From the NCBI GenBank assembly GCA_007126415.1, contig SLBH01000199.1:1-6394 (forward strand): a DNA stretch of 6,394 nucleotides, read 5' to 3'. Positions 5,801 through 6,394 of the stretch are shown in pieces. Source of the stretch: Spirochaetales bacterium. Lineage in GTDB: Bacteria > Spirochaetota > Spirochaetia > DSM-27196 > SLAA01. A program made the position numbers and the translations under genes. Within the stretch, counting starts at the first letter, position 1, and every line of letters starts with the position of its first letter. The notes beneath the pieces are model-generated. The model did no database searches. It saw nothing but the letters and a program-made list of their open reading frames with translations, and had not been told where the DNA came from.

Positions 5801-6394
5801 CTGTACCTCCACACGCTCACCGGCTACATCTTCCTCGCCCCGTTCGAGGACCTCATGCGCCCGCCGCACGGCCCGGCCACCGCCGACCCCGCCGAGCAGA
5901 GCGTCTCGGACACCAAACCCGCGCCGGAACAGAAAACCGATCGCCTGAGCGAGTACCACGCCGAGGTGTCCGATCTCGCCGGCGCCTGCGTGGGGCAGGA
6001 GCTGAGACTCGTGAAGCAGCTCGAGAAGATCTTGCCCGGCGAGCTGCACGAGCACCACGGCTCACAGATGAACGACTGGAACCGGCTGATGATGCTTTTG
6101 ATTGCTCACGGCGGGCGACTCCGCGAGTACTGCCTCAACGGGATTCCACCCCGCGACGTGCTCGTTGATCTGTTCTCGTATCACGAGATCACCGAGTACC
6201 TCGGGTTCAACACCTACGAGGGCGTTGTGTGGTTTAACCGCGAACGCTTCCGCACCTTGGTCTGGATGCTGTTCGCGATCGGGGTGCTCGAGCTCAAAGC
6301 CGGCGCGCTGCGCGCCGAGGAGCCGGCCGCCGAGGAAGCCTCCACCGGGGCCGCAGGCGCCGCGGGCACGGGAACCGGCACCGCCGCGCGCACC
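2822..6394 (+). CDS. Large multidomain GH13 (alpha-amylase superfamily) protein, C-terminus beyond window
   Basis: The frame is open for 1191 codons with no stop, so the gene is partial only at the right edge. There is no signal peptide or membrane segment, so a cytoplasmic alpha-glucan hydrolase or transferase is likely. Residues 1 to about 290 are mostly helical and match nothing I can name. The (beta/alpha)8 barrel spans about 300-715: GFTGIWLIGIWERS (340-353), DMVPNH (Asp407-His412), AQLNF (497-501, region V), IIRFDAAMT with Arg525 and nucleophile Asp527, LLLAEAF with acid/base Glu592, and FGNGDKYFG with third acid Asp665, then GLPMFGHGQIEG. Residue 664 is Gly where most GH13 enzymes have His. 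Residues about 725-860 resemble the beta-sandwich after the barrel. About 880-1160 is largely helical and broken by a Pro/Ala/Glu linker (1013-1040). It is more than twice the length of ordinary alpha-amylases. I recall similarly large proteins in Chloroflexota such as Roseiflexus. Substrate and reaction (hydrolysis or transfer) cannot be fixed from sequence. Start chosen by the AGAGGAG site and malQ overlap. Confidence 0.88.
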   Translation, partial: MSVKPLLLRRSEDPAGAREFHVSRRARELYEFDHSLFTLSGNVVLADFHAARLFAHKMNQKKDLARNPEAAVRTSEVNAMGLLDEILHYLVQLYREQYGVGIFSRALESIAESIGEEQLTATLEAFCTAFPPRAVYRGESTVEEYLQSEHEGVPGRELALEELIMLWVSNENPALTRFEELFDDRELETGSSYREVIQATQAYFETQPGLGEGNRSLFELLLEPARRHPDSLEAQLTFVRGPWSRLLGRYLFRLLRSLDLIKEEHAVAGMGPGPQYVYEYGGVEEESERFSPDKDWMPKVVLLAKSTLVWLDQLSRSYRREIRRLDQVPDQELDRIAAQGFTGIWLIGIWERSKASKRIKQMCGNPEAEASAYSLESYEIAAEIGGWNALHDLKYRCWIRGIRLGSDMVPNHTGIDSHWVYDHPDWFVQLDYCPFPSYSFSGENLSTRPGIGIYLEDHYYDRSDAAVVFKHVDFNTGRERFIYHGNDGTSMPWNDTAQLNFLHPEAREAVVQTILGVAREFPIIRFDAAMTLSKKHYQRLWFPEPGSGGDIATRAEHGLTKEAFNRAMPEEFWREVVDRAAEQAPDTLLLAEAFWMMESYFVRTLGMHRVYNSAFMNMLKDEENDKYRRTIKNTIEFDKDILKRFVNFMNNPDEETAVVQFGNGDKYFGVATLMVTMPGLPMFGHGQIEGLAEKYGMEYRRAYWDETPDQHLIERHAREVFPLMKRRRLFADVENFLLYDLYDQDGNVNENVFAYSNQSGDDRALVLYNNCYHEASGWIGESVAYVEKTPEGGKHHQRGRLAPALGLSHSHRAYCILREQRSGLWLIRNSKDLQEQGFYVHLRGYETQVYSDIYEVFDNEYSHYAQLADKLGGVGVENIDDALKEVFLQPLYDVFFRAVNSGTLRELEAELQGEVAPGDVDQQRLTSRYQQFLRAAREYCTGSGDVSVATESFRVRLKSLLSLRYLSLEKPRRKRDAYRNAVKTFNKTVTGTPLYLHTLTGYIFLAPFEDLMRPPHGPATADPAEQSVSDTKPAPEQKTDRLSEYHAEVSDLAGACVGQELRLVKQLEKILPGELHEHHGSQMNDWNRLMMLLIAHGGRLREYCLNGIPPRDVLVDLFSYHEITEYLGFNTYEGVVWFNRERFRTLVWMLFAIGVLELKAGALRAEEPAAEEASTGAAGAAGTGTGTAART
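6302..6394 (+). other. Low-complexity Ala/Gly/Thr/Glu segment at the end of the GH13 protein
   Basis: Residues 1161-1191 of the GH13 protein are almost entirely Ala, Gly, Thr, Glu and Pro, after a hydrophobic helical segment (WMLFAIGVLEL). Such a stretch is either a disordered C-terminal tail close to the stop codon or a linker to a further domain outside the window. The frame stays open to the last base. Confidence 0.7.

Noticed and set aside
5483..6058. 191-codon open frame on the - strand
   Set aside because: It lies inside the continuous GH13 coding frame; Leu/Ala/Gly/Val-rich product with no motif.

Overview
The window is GC-rich bacterial DNA, with all three genes on the + strand: a small housekeeping-type gene (61-660), then a two-gene alpha-glucan cassette (774-2825 and 2822-6394, the latter running off the right edge). 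No RNA gene, mobile element, CRISPR array or integration signature was seen. The best guess for the host is a high-GC spirochaete or a relative. This rests on the DUF151 + UVR fusion and its wording (MLVEAEIWTV near the start, PRPLTHDL, DSRPSDA), which resembles what I recall from Treponema/Spirochaeta proteins. Bacteroidota/Chlorobiota-like lineages also carry such fusions, so the assignment is tentative.

Layout: 1-60 holds a plausible sigma70-like promoter and a Shine-Dalgarno that favours the second of two in-frame ATGs. 61-660 encodes a DUF151 (bifunctional nuclease family) domain joined through an acidic linker to a C-terminal UVR motif. 661-773 is a compact regulatory interval. It has a candidate promoter whose -10 lies inside a perfect 7-bp inverted repeat, then a small leader hairpin, then a strong AAGGAG ribosome site. 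774-2825 is a GH77 4-alpha-glucanotransferase (MalQ) of the DPE2-like split type. 2822-6394 overlaps the malQ stop as ATGA and is an open frame of at least 1191 codons. It encodes an unusually large cytoplasmic GH13 (alpha-amylase superfamily) enzyme with a ~290-residue N-terminal helical region and a long C-terminal region.

The two glucan genes are very likely co-transcribed and translationally coupled. A likely division of labour is that MalQ disproportionates maltose or maltodextrins while the GH13 protein hydrolyses or rearranges alpha-1,4-glucans (storage glycogen or imported maltodextrin) in the cytoplasm. The most unusual point is that the GH13 protein keeps its three catalytic carboxylates but has Gly where most GH13 enzymes have the conserved His next to the third Asp (NGD instead of NHD). 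This is probably a trait of an under-characterised subfamily rather than a lesion.
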